Shown: positions 1 through 6,097 of the stretch, piece by piece
Numbering within the stretch: position 1 is the first letter of the stretch
How the letters are laid out: each line of letters begins with the position of its first letter
Assembly (NCBI GenBank): GCA_030532815.1
Contig: JAUNKI010000101.1
Coordinates: forward strand, 1-7,276
DNA length: 7,276 bases
Origin: Leptotrichiaceae bacterium
GTDB lineage: Bacteria > Fusobacteriota > Fusobacteriia > Fusobacteriales > Leptotrichiaceae
Direction: 5' to 3'
Position numbers and translations under genes: made by a program
Notes under the pieces: generated by a model
What the model saw: the letters and a program-made list of their open reading frames with translations, nothing else
What the model was told of the DNA's origin: nothing
The model's database searches: none

Positions 1-475
1 GTTTTGTATCAAAGAATCTATCATGGAGATAAACAACTATTCCTGCAATTACAATTGCCCCTATAAGACTTGTATCAAGTGTTTTTATCCCTGCAATCAT
101 TGTAAGTCCGCTTGTTCCTCCGACTTCCTGATCAAAATTCACTCCGAATCCCCATAAAGTCAGAAAACCATTTACAAAATAATTAAATGTACAGTACAGT
201 GCAAACGTTTCCAGACATGCTCTCGCATTGGCTTTTTTTGCCAAACTTACCGGAAGTCCTATTGCAAACAGCAAAGGCATCTGTCTGAATACCGTCCATC
301 CTCCTTCTTCTATAAGCTGCCAGAATTTAAACCATTGTGTATCAGGATTTGCAATGCTTCCCATTATTCCCGGATTTTTAAATACCGAAGTCAGCCCCAC
401 TACTAACCCTGCAAAGGCAAAGAACAGTACAGGAGTAAACATTGCTCCTCCAAAACGCTGAATTTTTTTCAACAT
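1..475 (-). CDS. Alpha-glucoside/maltose-type PTS permease, EIIC(B) component, N-terminal part (cut by window edge)
   Basis: Read on the minus strand from ATG at 475, this gives 158 residues with no stop and runs off the left edge. The protein opens MLKKIQRFGGAMFTPVLFF and contains EEGGWTVFRQMPLLFAIGLP and SGLTMIAGIKTLDTSLIGA. These are signature stretches of the glucose-superfamily EIIC domain, alpha-glucoside branch (Klebsiella AglA and Fusobacterium MalB are relatives I recall). The full family protein is about 500-550 residues, with a membrane EIIC channel followed by a cytoplasmic EIIB domain that passes phosphate from HPr/EIIA to the incoming alpha-glucoside; only the first third is here. 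Several hydrophobic segments are visible, at about residues 14-30, 66-76 and 140-152. The start is fixed by AGGAGG at 485-490, nine bases upstream. Downstream genes, such as a phospho-alpha-glucosidase, would lie off the left edge. The EIIC family is clear; the exact sugar is inferred. Confidence 0.93.
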   Translation of the reverse strand, partial: MLKKIQRFGGAMFTPVLFFAFAGLVVGLTSVFKNPGIMGSIANPDTQWFKFWQLIEEGGWTVFRQMPLLFAIGLPVSLAKKANARACLETFALYCTFNYFVNGFLTLWGFGVNFDQEVGGTSGLTMIAGIKTLDTSLIGAIVIAGIVVYLHDRFFDTK

Positions 476-537
476 AAAAAATTACCTCCTAAAATTTAAA
501 TATTTTTGTACCTGATTTTATTGTATTCTATAACCTT

Positions 538-566
538 GGTATATCCCATATTTCCTCTTTTGTCAA
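538..566 (-). promoter_or_regulatory. Sigma-70-type promoter for the PTS permease gene
   Basis: On the minus strand, TTGACA (566-561, perfect -35) is followed after exactly 17 bases by TATACC (543-538, 4 of 6 to TATAAT). Transcription would start near 531, giving a leader of about 55 bases with AGGAGG at 485-490. The -10 is the weaker half, which fits a gene needing an activator or responding to sugar. I saw no convincing catabolite-control site. Confidence 0.6.
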
Positions 567-622
567 AAACATTTTTTTTAATAATTATCATCCGATTATT
601 TATATAATTATTTTCTTTTATC

Positions 623-651
623 TTGATTTTTTTCTTTATTTACAATATAAT
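623..651 (+). promoter_or_regulatory. Sigma-70-type promoter for the Rep_3-like/response regulator/kinase operon
   Basis: TTGATT (623-628, 4 of 6 to TTGACA), a 17-base spacer, then a perfect TATAAT (646-651). The start would be near 658, leaving an unusually long leader of about 120 bases before the TTG start at 780. This is the best rightward promoter in the divergent region and would serve the three overlapping genes at 780-4036. The region is over 80% A+T, so chance matches occur, but the perfect -10 with ideal spacing makes this one credible. Confidence 0.6.
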
Positions 652-660
652 AATTAAAAG

Positions 661-686
661 ACGAAAAAACAGATCTATTTTTTCGT
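661..686. promoter_or_regulatory. Exact 9-bp inverted repeat just downstream of the rightward promoter (operator or leader hairpin)
   Basis: ACGAAAAAA (661-669) and TTTTTTCGT (678-686) are exact reverse complements separated by the 8-base CAGATCTA. The repeat begins about three bases after the predicted start of the operon. It could be an operator for a dimeric repressor, possibly autoregulation by the Rep_3-like winged-helix protein, or a 5'-leader hairpin. The stem is mostly A:T and is not followed by a clean T run, so a terminator is less likely. The function is inferred. Confidence 0.5.
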
Positions 687-764
687 ATAGTTTTATTTTA
701 TTAATTTATATTAAAATTTTATATAAATATATAACGAATATAGAAAAAAATTATTTCGCTTTTT

Positions 765-770
765 AGGAGG
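765..770 (+). promoter_or_regulatory. Strong ribosome binding site that decides the TTG start at 780
   Basis: AGGAGG lies nine bases before TTG at 780-782. No ATG or GTG in this frame is close to it, and the predicted protein has no Met until residue 58. The rare TTG start is therefore the best supported. Confidence 0.8.
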
Positions 771-779
771 ACGGATAAA

Positions 780-2009
780 TTGAAAGATATATATTTTTCC
801 CAAAGTATTATAAATTCTGTAAAAAACGATATAAATATTAATTTTTCAAAAAAAATAACAAAAAAGGAAAGACTCTTTCTGAAACTGATTTTTTTTAAAA
901 TTATTTCCAACCCGAAATCTTTAAATAAACTGGAAATAGAACTGAACGAAATGGTATCCGTTTTGGAACTTTCCTCTATAGAAGATTTCGGAAATTTTTT
1001 GAAAAAACTTACTGAAAAACATATTCTTTTTGATATATCGACCAAATCAGGAAAATACTCCGGGATTTTTGCTTTAATTTCTTCTTTTATTTTAAGTATG
1101 AATTTCTGTCAGATTTTTTTTACCGAAGAATTTAAATACTGTTTTTCCAATCAGAAAAATATATTTTCTCTATTGGAAATTGAAAAATTCATATTTATGG
1201 AAGATGCATTTTCCTTTAACCTTTACAGCAATATAATAAAAATGTCAGACAACAGAAAAGAATTTACTTTACCTTTAAGTTCTCTGAAAGTATATCTGAA
1301 TTCCACGGACAAGTATAAAAGATTTTTTGACTTTGAAAAACACGTTTTGAAAAAAGCTGTTTTCGACATAAATACTTTCACGGATTTTCATATTAAATAT
1401 AAAAAAATAAAGTCGGGAACAAAAGCGAGTAATAAAATCGTATCGATTAACTTTACAATAAGGAAATCCAAACAGATTCCTATCCTGTACGATGATACAA
1501 TTTATAAAATGCTTGAACTTGTAAAAGACAGGGTGGAAAATCCCGAAGAAATTTACAATCTCTTTCTACTTTACTCTGTAAAAAGGGGACATAAATATGT
1601 ATATGACAACATAGATTATTTGAAAAACAACTCTTCGGAAAACTTTGAAAAAAAATTGAAAAAGGCTCTGCTTCTTGATCTTGCCGCAAACAAACTCAAA
1701 CTGTATATAAATATAAATGAAACTGTGAAGTCTCCTGGAATACTGCATAATATTCTTATGCAGAATATAAATTTTATTAAAATACACTATCCTAAAATAG
1801 ACATACTCCAATATACTGCGGGACCGCTGAATTTAAAAAATATACGATTTTTCAAAGATCAGGATGTTTTTGAATTTTCCAACGATGAATTGGAACTATA
1901 TGTTAAATACCATTCAAAGAAAAAATCCGTTATTAAGATTTATCTTCCCGATAATATTATTAAAAAAATTAAGAAAGCGAGGCAAAATAATGAGAATACT
2001 CATAGTTGA
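780..2009 (+). CDS. Rep_3/RepB-type initiator-like protein with two winged-helix regions; function uncertain
   Basis: 409 residues from a TTG start with AGGAGG nine bases upstream. Residues about 25-125 and 135-230 look like the two tandem winged helices of plasmid Rep_3 initiators. The second is the more telling, with FTLPLSSLKVYLN (162-174), then YKRFFDFEKHVLKKAVFDIN (179-198), then FTDFHIKYKKIKSG (200-213) and VSINFTI (221-227). This matches the family pattern of a final recognition helix ending in a conserved AxxEIN-like stretch, followed by a beta wing. Residues 231-409 form a Lys/Ile/Asn-rich extension with no domain I recognise; typical Rep_3 proteins are shorter. Initiators of this family bind iterons to start replication, but I found no iterons nearby. 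The gene overlaps the response regulator by 20 bases, so it is probably co-translated with it. A chromosomal regulator descended from a plasmid initiator, or a relic of an integrated plasmid, are both possible. The family call is fair; the function is unknown. Confidence 0.65.
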   Translation: MKDIYFSQSIINSVKNDININFSKKITKKERLFLKLIFFKIISNPKSLNKLEIELNEMVSVLELSSIEDFGNFLKKLTEKHILFDISTKSGKYSGIFALISSFILSMNFCQIFFTEEFKYCFSNQKNIFSLLEIEKFIFMEDAFSFNLYSNIIKMSDNRKEFTLPLSSLKVYLNSTDKYKRFFDFEKHVLKKAVFDINTFTDFHIKYKKIKSGTKASNKIVSINFTIRKSKQIPILYDDTIYKMLELVKDRVENPEEIYNLFLLYSVKRGHKYVYDNIDYLKNNSSENFEKKLKKALLLDLAANKLKLYININETVKSPGILHNILMQNINFIKIHYPKIDILQYTAGPLNLKNIRFFKDQDVFEFSNDELELYVKYHSKKKSVIKIYLPDNIIKKIKKARQNNENTHS

Positions 2010-2667
2010 AGATGAAAAAAATCTGAACGACATAATCGTAAAAAAGCTTAAAATGGAACATTACGGAGTGGACAGCTGCTTTGATGGAAAAAAAGCTCTC
2101 GAATATATTTTATCCGTTGAATATGATGCTGTCATTTTAGACGTTATGCTGCCTGAAATGAACGGTTTTGAAGTTCTGAAAAAAATCCGTTCTGAAAATA
2201 TTAAAACTCCCGTACTCCTTTTAACTGCACGTGACAGCATTGAAGATAGAGTAAAAGGACTCGATCACGGAGCTGACGACTATCTCGTAAAACCTTTTTC
2301 ATTTGATGAGCTGCTGGCACGTATACGTGTCATGCTGAGACGTACTTCGGATAATGCCAGTAATATATTCACTTTAGCGGATCTGAGTGTAAATCTGGAT
2401 TCAAGAACAGTAATAAGAAACGGTACTTCAATTAAACTTTCCGCCCGTGAATTTACAATTCTTGAATATATGATAAGAAATAAGGAGAAAGTCCTGTCAA
2501 GGGAAAAAATAGAACAGCACGTCTGGAATTATGATTATGAAGGAGGAACAAATGTAATAGATGTATATATAAGATATCTGAGAAAAAAAATAGATGACGG
2601 CTTTACCCCTAAACTTATCCACACAGTGAGGGGAGCGGGTTATATATTAAAGGAGGAAAATGAGTAA
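1990..2667 (+). CDS. OmpR/PhoB-family DNA-binding response regulator
   Basis: 225 residues. The receiver domain (1-118) begins MRILIVEDE with the acidic pair E7/D8, has phospho-acceptor D51 in [13 protein letters not shown]79 in LLLTA and K101 in YLVKPF, so all active-site residues are present. The C-terminal winged helix (about 125-221) has [12 protein letters not shown], then [12 protein letters not shown], then [14 protein letters not shown] for the recognition helix and HTVRGAGY for the wing. When phosphorylated by the kinase downstream it should dimerise and bind direct repeats. The start is ATG 1990 because the receiver fold begins there and GAGG (1979-1982) sits seven bases upstream. 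The open frame extends 42 codons further upstream, but that part is inside the preceding gene and reads as non-protein. It overlaps the preceding gene by 20 bases and the kinase by 8, a translationally coupled set. The nearby promoter at 4064 is a plausible target. Confidence 0.95.
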   Translation: MRILIVEDEKNLNDIIVKKLKMEHYGVDSCFDGKKALEYILSVEYDAVILDVMLPEMNGFEVLKKIRSENIKTPVLLLTARDSIEDRVKGLDHGADDYLVKPFSFDELLARIRVMLRRTSDNASNIFTLADLSVNLDSRTVIRNGTSIKLSAREFTILEYMIRNKEKVLSREKIEQHVWNYDYEGGTNVIDVYIRYLRKKIDDGFTPKLIHTVRGAGYILKEENE

Positions 2668-4036
2668 ACTGTCTATTAAAATGAAAATAACTTTCTGGTA
2701 TATGAGCCTTATGACAGGTCTTATAATAATATTTCTCGGTATCATTTTCTATATAAGTGAAAATATCATCCGAAACTCGGTATACGACAATCTAAAACAG
2801 ACTGTCGCCAATGCTGCTCAGGAAATCGATTTTTACGGAGACGGAATTGAAATAGATGCAGACCTTCAAATATTTAATAACAATGTCCATATAGCAATTT
2901 ACGATGATTCGGGTTTTATTTACGGCAATTATCCTTTAAATTTCAAGGATGAAAAAATATTTTCCGACAAAATAATAAAATCAGTAAAACATAAAAATAA
3001 AAAATGGTATATTTACGAACTTAAAAAACATTATGATAAATACGGAAATGTATGGGTAAGGGGAGTTACTCCGGCTTCAGAGTCCGAAGGAGTACTCGAA
3101 ACCATAATTTTTATTTCCCTTGTAATTTCTCCTTTTTTCCTTATATTTTCAGCTATAAATGGATACATTATAACTAAAAATGCTTTCAGACCTATTGAAA
3201 AAATAAGGAGTGCCGCAGAAAAAATAAACGAAGGAAATGATTTATCCAGAAGAATAAATATCGGTCAGGGAAATGATGAAATTTATTCCCTTGCAAATAC
3301 TTTCGATACAATGTTTGACCGTCTGCAGAATTCTTTTGAAAATGAAGTTCAGTTTACTTCAGATGTTTCCCATGAATTAAGAACTCCTATATCGGTTATT
3401 ATTTCCCAGTCTGAATACGGAACGGAATACTCGTCGTCACTGGATGAGACTAAAGGTATCCTGAATATAGTTTTACAGGAAGCCAGAAAAATGTCCGCTC
3501 TTATTTCCCGACTTCTGACTTTGGCAAGAATAGACAGAGGACATCAGAAACTTAATCCAGAAACTATAAATATAAGCGAACTTGCCGAAATGGTCATTGA
3601 TTCCCAAAAAATTACGGCTGAGAAAAAAAATATTACAATTACCGAAAAAATAGAACCTGACATACATATGACAGCTGACGAAATGATGATTATGAGAGTT
3701 CTTATAAATCTTATCTCCAATGCCGTTTCCTACGGAAAGAAAAACGGAAATATTATTGTGGAGCTATTTAAAGATAACGACAACCTTATCGGAAATATTT
3801 CTGATGATGGAATAGGTATTGCCGAAGAAAATATTAATAAAATATGGATGAGATTTTTTCAGGTTGACACTTCACGGACAGGAGATAATGTAGGATTGGG
3901 ATTATCAATGGTAAAACGTATCATTGAAGCTCACGGAGGAAAAATTTCCGTACAAAGTGAAATCGGAAAAGGAAGTATATTTACATTTGAAATACCTTTA
4001 AATGCTGAAATTAATCTAAAAAATCAAAAACATTAA
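2660..4036 (+). CDS. Membrane sensor histidine kinase (HAMP-HisKA-HATPase), partner of the upstream regulator
   Basis: 458 residues with the full class order: membrane segment 1 (about 11-33), a sensor region outside the membrane (about 34-147), membrane segment 2 (148-171), HAMP (about 171-225), HisKA with H238 in [16 protein letters not shown], and HATPase_c (about 335-446). The last holds N350/N354 (N box), DDGIGIA at 382-388 (G1), FFQVDTS (F box) and [16 protein letters not shown] at 412-427 (G2). It should autophosphorylate H238 and pass phosphate to D51 of the regulator. The sensor region is small and acidic near residues 56-69, has no cysteine or histidine cluster typical of metal sensors, and has no fold I can name. 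ATG 2660 overlaps the regulator's stop; AGGAGG at 2651-2656 is only three bases away, so initiation may depend on ribosomes finishing the regulator. The next promoter begins inside or just after its 3' end, so the PepSY genes can be expressed separately. The signal sensed is unknown. Confidence 0.95.
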   Translation: MSKLSIKMKITFWYMSLMTGLIIIFLGIIFYISENIIRNSVYDNLKQTVANAAQEIDFYGDGIEIDADLQIFNNNVHIAIYDDSGFIYGNYPLNFKDEKIFSDKIIKSVKHKNKKWYIYELKKHYDKYGNVWVRGVTPASESEGVLETIIFISLVISPFFLIFSAINGYIITKNAFRPIEKIRSAAEKINEGNDLSRRINIGQGNDEIYSLANTFDTMFDRLQNSFENEVQFTSDVSHELRTPISVIISQSEYGTEYSSSLDETKGILNIVLQEARKMSALISRLLTLARIDRGHQKLNPETINISELAEMVIDSQKITAEKKNITITEKIEPDIHMTADEMMIMRVLINLISNAVSYGKKNGNIIVELFKDNDNLIGNISDDGIGIAEENINKIWMRFFQVDTSRTGDNVGLGLSMVKRIIEAHGGKISVQSEIGKGSIFTFEIPLNAEINLKNQKH

Positions 4037-4061
4037 AGTTCTCATTTTTCTTTAATGTTTT
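4027..4061 (+). terminator. 12-bp A/T-rich inverted repeat over the kinase stop codon; weak terminator and/or operator
   Basis: AAAACATTAAAG (4027-4038) is the exact reverse complement of CTTTAATGTTTT (4050-4061), with an 11-base loop. The kinase stop TAA (4034-4036) is in the left arm. The stem ends in TTTT, as in a weak rho-independent terminator, but it has few G:C pairs and no longer T run. The right arm also covers the spacer of the promoter at 4064-4072, so the repeat could instead be an operator for the PepSY genes. TTTAATG is also repeated directly at 4051-4057 and 4059-4065. Confidence 0.5.
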
Positions 4062-4063
4062 AA

Positions 4064-4072
4064 TGCTATAAT
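4064..4072 (+). promoter_or_regulatory. Extended -10 promoter for the PepSY gene cluster
   Basis: TGCTATAAT (4064-4072) is a perfect extended -10 (TGnTATAAT). The -35 position (about 4044-4049) is a poor match, which is usual for extended -10 promoters or ones needing an activator such as an OmpR-type regulator. The start would be near 4079, leaving a leader of about 47 bases before ATG 4126. It lies 28 bases past the kinase stop and gives the PepSY genes their own transcription. Confidence 0.6.
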
Positions 4073-4125
4073 ATCTTTGAAGAAAATCATTTGAAAAAAT
4101 ATAAAATAATTCGGAGGAATAAAAA

Positions 4126-4449
4126 ATGAAAAACAAAGTATTAAAAATAACTTTATTAGGGATAATGTTACTGTCATTTTCAGCTTTAGGAAATAAAACT
4201 ACAAAAACAGTATACTCAAATATTTCTGCTAAAAGCCAAAGTAACTATATAGGGGAAAGTAAAGCAAAATCAATAGCACTTGCAAGAGTTCCGGGAGCAA
4301 AAAGCCGTCATGTAGTGAAACTTCAGCTCGATCGTGAAGACGGAAGAATCGTTTATGAAGGAAAAATAATTTATAACGGTCTCGAATATGAATTTGATAT
4401 TGATGCAGTTACAGGAAAAGTTATAAGCTGGGAAGTAGACAGAGATTAA
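4126..4449 (+). CDS. Small exported protein with a single PepSY domain (first of three)
   Basis: 107 residues. MKNKVLKITLLGIMLLSFSA is a signal peptide, with probable cleavage near residue 22. No lipobox cysteine is present, so the product should be free on the outer side of the cytoplasmic membrane. Residues 40-107 are one PepSY domain: a helix (YIGESKAKSIALARVPGA), strands with VVKLQLDRE and IVYEGKIIYNG, and the typical FDIDAVTGKVISWEVD end. PepSY domains are known from propeptides of M4 peptidases, where they inhibit, and from many small exported proteins of unclear role; no peptidase is seen here. GGAGG (4113-4117) is eight bases before the ATG. It is the first gene after the promoter at 4064 and is followed after 27 bases by a two-domain paralogue. 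A partner or target of the adjacent sensor kinase is an inference from position. Confidence 0.88.
   Translation: MKNKVLKITLLGIMLLSFSALGNKTTKTVYSNISAKSQSNYIGESKAKSIALARVPGAKSRHVVKLQLDREDGRIVYEGKIIYNGLEYEFDIDAVTGKVISWEVDRD
4243..4449 (+). repeat. PepSY-domain coding repeat, copy 1 (paralogue of 5503-5709)
   Basis: The final 68 codons plus stop of the first PepSY gene align without gaps to the end of the third. The proteins match at 50 of 68 residues by my count. The last 23 bases through the stop (4429-4451 and 5689-5711) are identical. This is a within-cluster duplication; copy 2 is listed separately. Confidence 0.85.
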
Positions 4450-4476
4450 TTAAACTGCGGAAAAGGAGGTAACCCT

Positions 4477-5091
4477 ATGAAAAATAGAATTTCAATGACG
4501 ATACTGCTCTGTATCATCATATTAGGAACTGCTGTTTTTGCAGCAGGAACAAAAAAAAGTACTACCGGAAATAAAAAAAACACTGTAAAAAAAAGACGTG
4601 AACCTCAAAGTACAAAAATCAAATATAAAAAAGTAATTGATAACATTCCTCAGATTACTTTCGTAAAAGCCGAAGAAATTGTCCTTGCCCATGCAGGACT
4701 AGATAAAGAAACTGCAGATGTTACAAAAATACTGATGGAACAGCGGGATAAGGAGCTTGTCTATAAAATCATATTCCGTTCGGACAGTAATGATTACAAT
4801 TATCTTGTAAGTTCAAACGGCGGAAAAATACTGAATTACTCTCAGACAAGCAGAGATTATCTTATATCAAATAAAAATTTTATCGGAAATGAAAAAGTTG
4901 CAGAAATTATTTTAGAAAAAATATCAGGGGCTAAAAACTCGGATATATACGAAATGAAAATAGAAAAAGAAAATGATTTACCTATATATAAGGGGCGTGC
5001 AATTTATAACGGAAAAGATTACAGATTTACTATTGATGCTTTAAAAGGTAATATTTTGAAGTCAGAAGAAACTGTATTCAGTTCTTTTTAA
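4477..5091 (+). CDS. Exported protein with two divergent PepSY domains (second of three)
   Basis: 204 residues. The signal peptide is residues 1-22 (hydrophobic MTILLCIIILGTAVFA), with likely cleavage after VFA. A strongly basic linker follows (about 25-51, with KKS, NKK, KKRR and KYKK), unlike its neighbours; it could bind an acidic surface such as cell-wall polymer, which is inference. PepSY domain A is about 60-122 and domain B about 135-197 (FIGNEKVAEIILEKISGA, then IYKGRAIYNGKDYRFTIDAL). Both have lost the usual DAxTG turn: domain A reads SSNGGKIL and domain B reads IDALKGNIL. This is the most diverged member of the trio. AAGGAGGT at 4463-4470 precedes ATG by six bases. The third gene follows 21 bases after its stop, so the three form one transcription unit. 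Its role is unknown; inhibitor, chaperone-like or sensor-accessory roles are all possible. Confidence 0.85.
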   Translation: MKNRISMTILLCIIILGTAVFAAGTKKSTTGNKKNTVKKRREPQSTKIKYKKVIDNIPQITFVKAEEIVLAHAGLDKETADVTKILMEQRDKELVYKIIFRSDSNDYNYLVSSNGGKILNYSQTSRDYLISNKNFIGNEKVAEIILEKISGAKNSDIYEMKIEKENDLPIYKGRAIYNGKDYRFTIDALKGNILKSEETVFSSF

Positions 5092-5097
5092 AAAATG

Positions 5098-5104
5098 AAA
5101 GGAG
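5098..5104 (+). promoter_or_regulatory. Ribosome binding site that decides the third PepSY gene's start
   Basis: AAAGGAG lies eight bases before ATG 5113. It falls inside the frame of an earlier ATG at 5095, which itself has only T/A-rich sequence upstream. Starting at 5113 also gives a signal peptide beginning MKNK, like the first gene. Confidence 0.75.
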
Positions 5105-5112
5105 AAAATAAA

Positions 5113-5709
5113 ATGAAAAATAAATTTTTAAGTACGGGCTTGCTCGGAATACTTGTATTAGGTACAATTATATATACTAATACTTATGCAGACGGATATA
5201 GAGGAAATAAAATAAAATTTTCCAATACGGATATAAAAATTTCTGTGGAAAAAGCAAAAAAAGTCGCTCTTTCCCATTCAAAAACAGCTGAAAAAGATGC
5301 AAAAATTTCAAAAATAAAACTGGACAGAGAAAACAGAAAACTTGTTTATGAAATTGAGTTTTATACGGATAAAAAGAAATATGAATATGATATTGATGCG
5401 AATACGGGTGAAATATTAAGTTACAGTCATAAGGATATAGGGAATACTGTGAAAATATATCCTTCAAAAAAAATGATCAGCCGTTCGGAAATAAACAGAA
5501 AAAATTATATCGGAGAAGAAAAAGCGAAAGAAATAGCTTTATCCAAAATTCCGGGAGCTAATAAAAATCATATAGTAAAACTGCATCTTGATCGTGAAAA
5601 CGGAAAAATTGTCTACGAAGGGAAAATAATTTACAACTATGCCGAATACGAGTTTGACATTGATGCCGTAACCGGTGAAATACTGGATTGGGAAGTAGAC
5701 AGAGATTAA
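5113..5709 (+). CDS. Exported protein with two PepSY domains (third of three)
   Basis: 198 residues from ATG 5113. The signal peptide is about 1-26 (FLSTGLLGILVLGTIIY core, cleavage after TYA). PepSY domain A is about 43-106 (VEKAKKVALSHS, then KLVYEIEFYTDKKKYEYDID, then ANTGEIL). Domain B is 131-198 (YIGEEKAKEIALSKIPGA, then IVYEGKIIYNYAEYEFDID, then VTGEILDWEVD). Both keep the canonical D-A-x-T-G turn. Domain B is about 74% identical to the single domain of the first gene, much closer than to either domain of the second gene. The first gene therefore looks like a one-domain derivative or the source of this domain. It is the last gene of the cluster; no convincing terminator follows, only T-rich sequence at 5710-5745. 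As with its neighbours, an extracytoplasmic role linked to the upstream two-component system is inferred from position. Confidence 0.88.
   Translation: MKNKFLSTGLLGILVLGTIIYTNTYADGYRGNKIKFSNTDIKISVEKAKKVALSHSKTAEKDAKISKIKLDRENRKLVYEIEFYTDKKKYEYDIDANTGEILSYSHKDIGNTVKIYPSKKMISRSEINRKNYIGEEKAKEIALSKIPGANKNHIVKLHLDRENGKIVYEGKIIYNYAEYEFDIDAVTGEILDWEVDRD
5503..5709 (+). repeat. PepSY-domain coding repeat, copy 2 (paralogue of 4243-4449)
   Basis: Codons 131-198 plus stop of the third PepSY gene. They pair with copy 1 without gaps over 207 bases; protein differences are mostly conservative (K/R, V/I, D/E/N). The 23 identical bases at the 3' end extend two bases past the stop codon. Confidence 0.85.
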
Positions 5710-5837
5710 TTTTATTTATTTTTAATTTTTTTAAATATTTATTAAACGAAAAATCGGTATTACAGCTGTATTTTTATAATCACTTTTTATTAATTCCGAA
5801 ACGGATTAAATATAAAATTCCCTAATCTTCATTATAT

Positions 5838-5981
5838 TTATGATGTTTCAGAATGATAAATTGCGATAAATAATAAATACCGTTTAATATCGTTTTTTTG
5901 TTTTAATAAAATATTTAAACTTTTCCAAGTCTGCCTCACACTTCTGCTATCGGCTATAAAATTTTCAACACTTAAAAATGT
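5838..5981 (-). pseudogene. Possible degraded coding remnant on the minus strand containing the 23-bp repeat
   Basis: A 47-codon stop-free frame without ATG or ribosome site. The dispersed repeat reads here as IADSRSVR; the other copy of the repeat reads as LADSKSVR in its own minus-strand frame. Two of the three base differences between copies are silent and one is a K/R change, a pattern expected of coding DNA. With so few positions this is only suggestive. Confidence 0.2.
5934..5956 (+). repeat. Dispersed 23-bp repeat, copy A
   Basis: The unit starts CCTCACACTTCTGCTATC and ends GGCTA. It matches 20 of 23 bases with copy B at 7240-7262, in the same orientation, differing at unit positions 4, 11 and 19. 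It is noticeably more G/C-rich than the surrounding DNA. Copies A and B bracket the glycosidase-like gene. Confidence 0.75.
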
Positions 5982-6000
5982 TTATTATACTTCATTATAC

Positions 6001-6030
6001 TTGGAAAACAATTTTTTACGACAATAAAAT
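6001..6030 (+). promoter_or_regulatory. Probable promoter for the glycosidase-like gene
   Basis: TTGGAA (6001-6006, 4 of 6), an 18-base spacer, then TAAAAT (6025-6030, 5 of 6). The start would be near 6037, about 60 bases before ATG 6098. An alternative is one of the two TATACT boxes at 5986-5991 and 5996-6001, which have weaker -35 partners. Confidence 0.35.
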
Positions 6031-6097
6031 TTAAGTTAAACTGTTTTGTTGCCGATTTGAAAAAAACTCACAAAATCTTTTGAAAGGAAAATTTGCA

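Larger units (their letters stand above)
5710..6097. other. Non-coding stretch between the PepSY cluster and the glycosidase-like gene
   Basis: 388 bases of very A/T-rich DNA with no convincing gene. It holds a T-rich run after the PepSY stop, a 10-bp palindrome TACAGCTGTA (5761-5770) followed by five T, a copy of the 23-bp dispersed repeat (5934-5956), a direct repeat ATTATACTT (5984-5992 and 5994-6002), and a probable promoter for the next gene. On the minus strand a frame without stops runs from 5981 to 5838 but has no ATG and no ribosome site. Confidence 0.6.

Noticed and set aside
228..461. 77-codon plus-strand open frame
   Set aside because: It lies antisense within the clear PTS permease gene, has no ribosome site, and its translation resembles no protein.
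490..780. Possible replication origin with iterons for the Rep_3-like protein
   Set aside because: I looked for tandem repeats of about 17-22 bp and saw none; only A/T-rich promoter sequence and one inverted repeat are there.
719..1045. 108-codon minus-strand open frame
   Set aside because: It is antisense to the Rep_3-like gene and its promoter leader; its Phe/Ile/Ser-rich translation is what A/T-rich antisense DNA gives.
1480..1811. Two minus-strand open frames
   Set aside because: Both are shadows inside the Rep_3-like gene with no ribosome sites and no recognisable sequence.
1864..1989. 42-codon upstream extension of the response regulator
   Set aside because: The receiver domain starts exactly at ATG 1990, which has its own ribosome site; the extension is the preceding gene read in another frame.
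3473..3667. 64-codon minus-strand open frame in the kinase gene
   Set aside because: It is antisense to the well-supported HisKA region and has no independent support.
5095..5112. Earlier in-frame ATG for the third PepSY gene
   Set aside because: It has no ribosome site, and AAAGGAG inside this stretch serves ATG 5113.
5177..5467. 96-codon minus-strand open frame
   Set aside because: It is antisense to the third PepSY gene, with composition expected of a shadow frame.
5749..5776. Rho-independent terminator built on TACAGCTGTA and a T run
   Set aside because: The palindrome leaves almost no loop and the flanks do not extend the stem, so a stable terminator hairpin is not convincing.
6080..6097. 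TTG start for the glycosidase-like protein
   Set aside because: No ribosome site precedes it; AAAGGA within it is well placed for ATG 6098.
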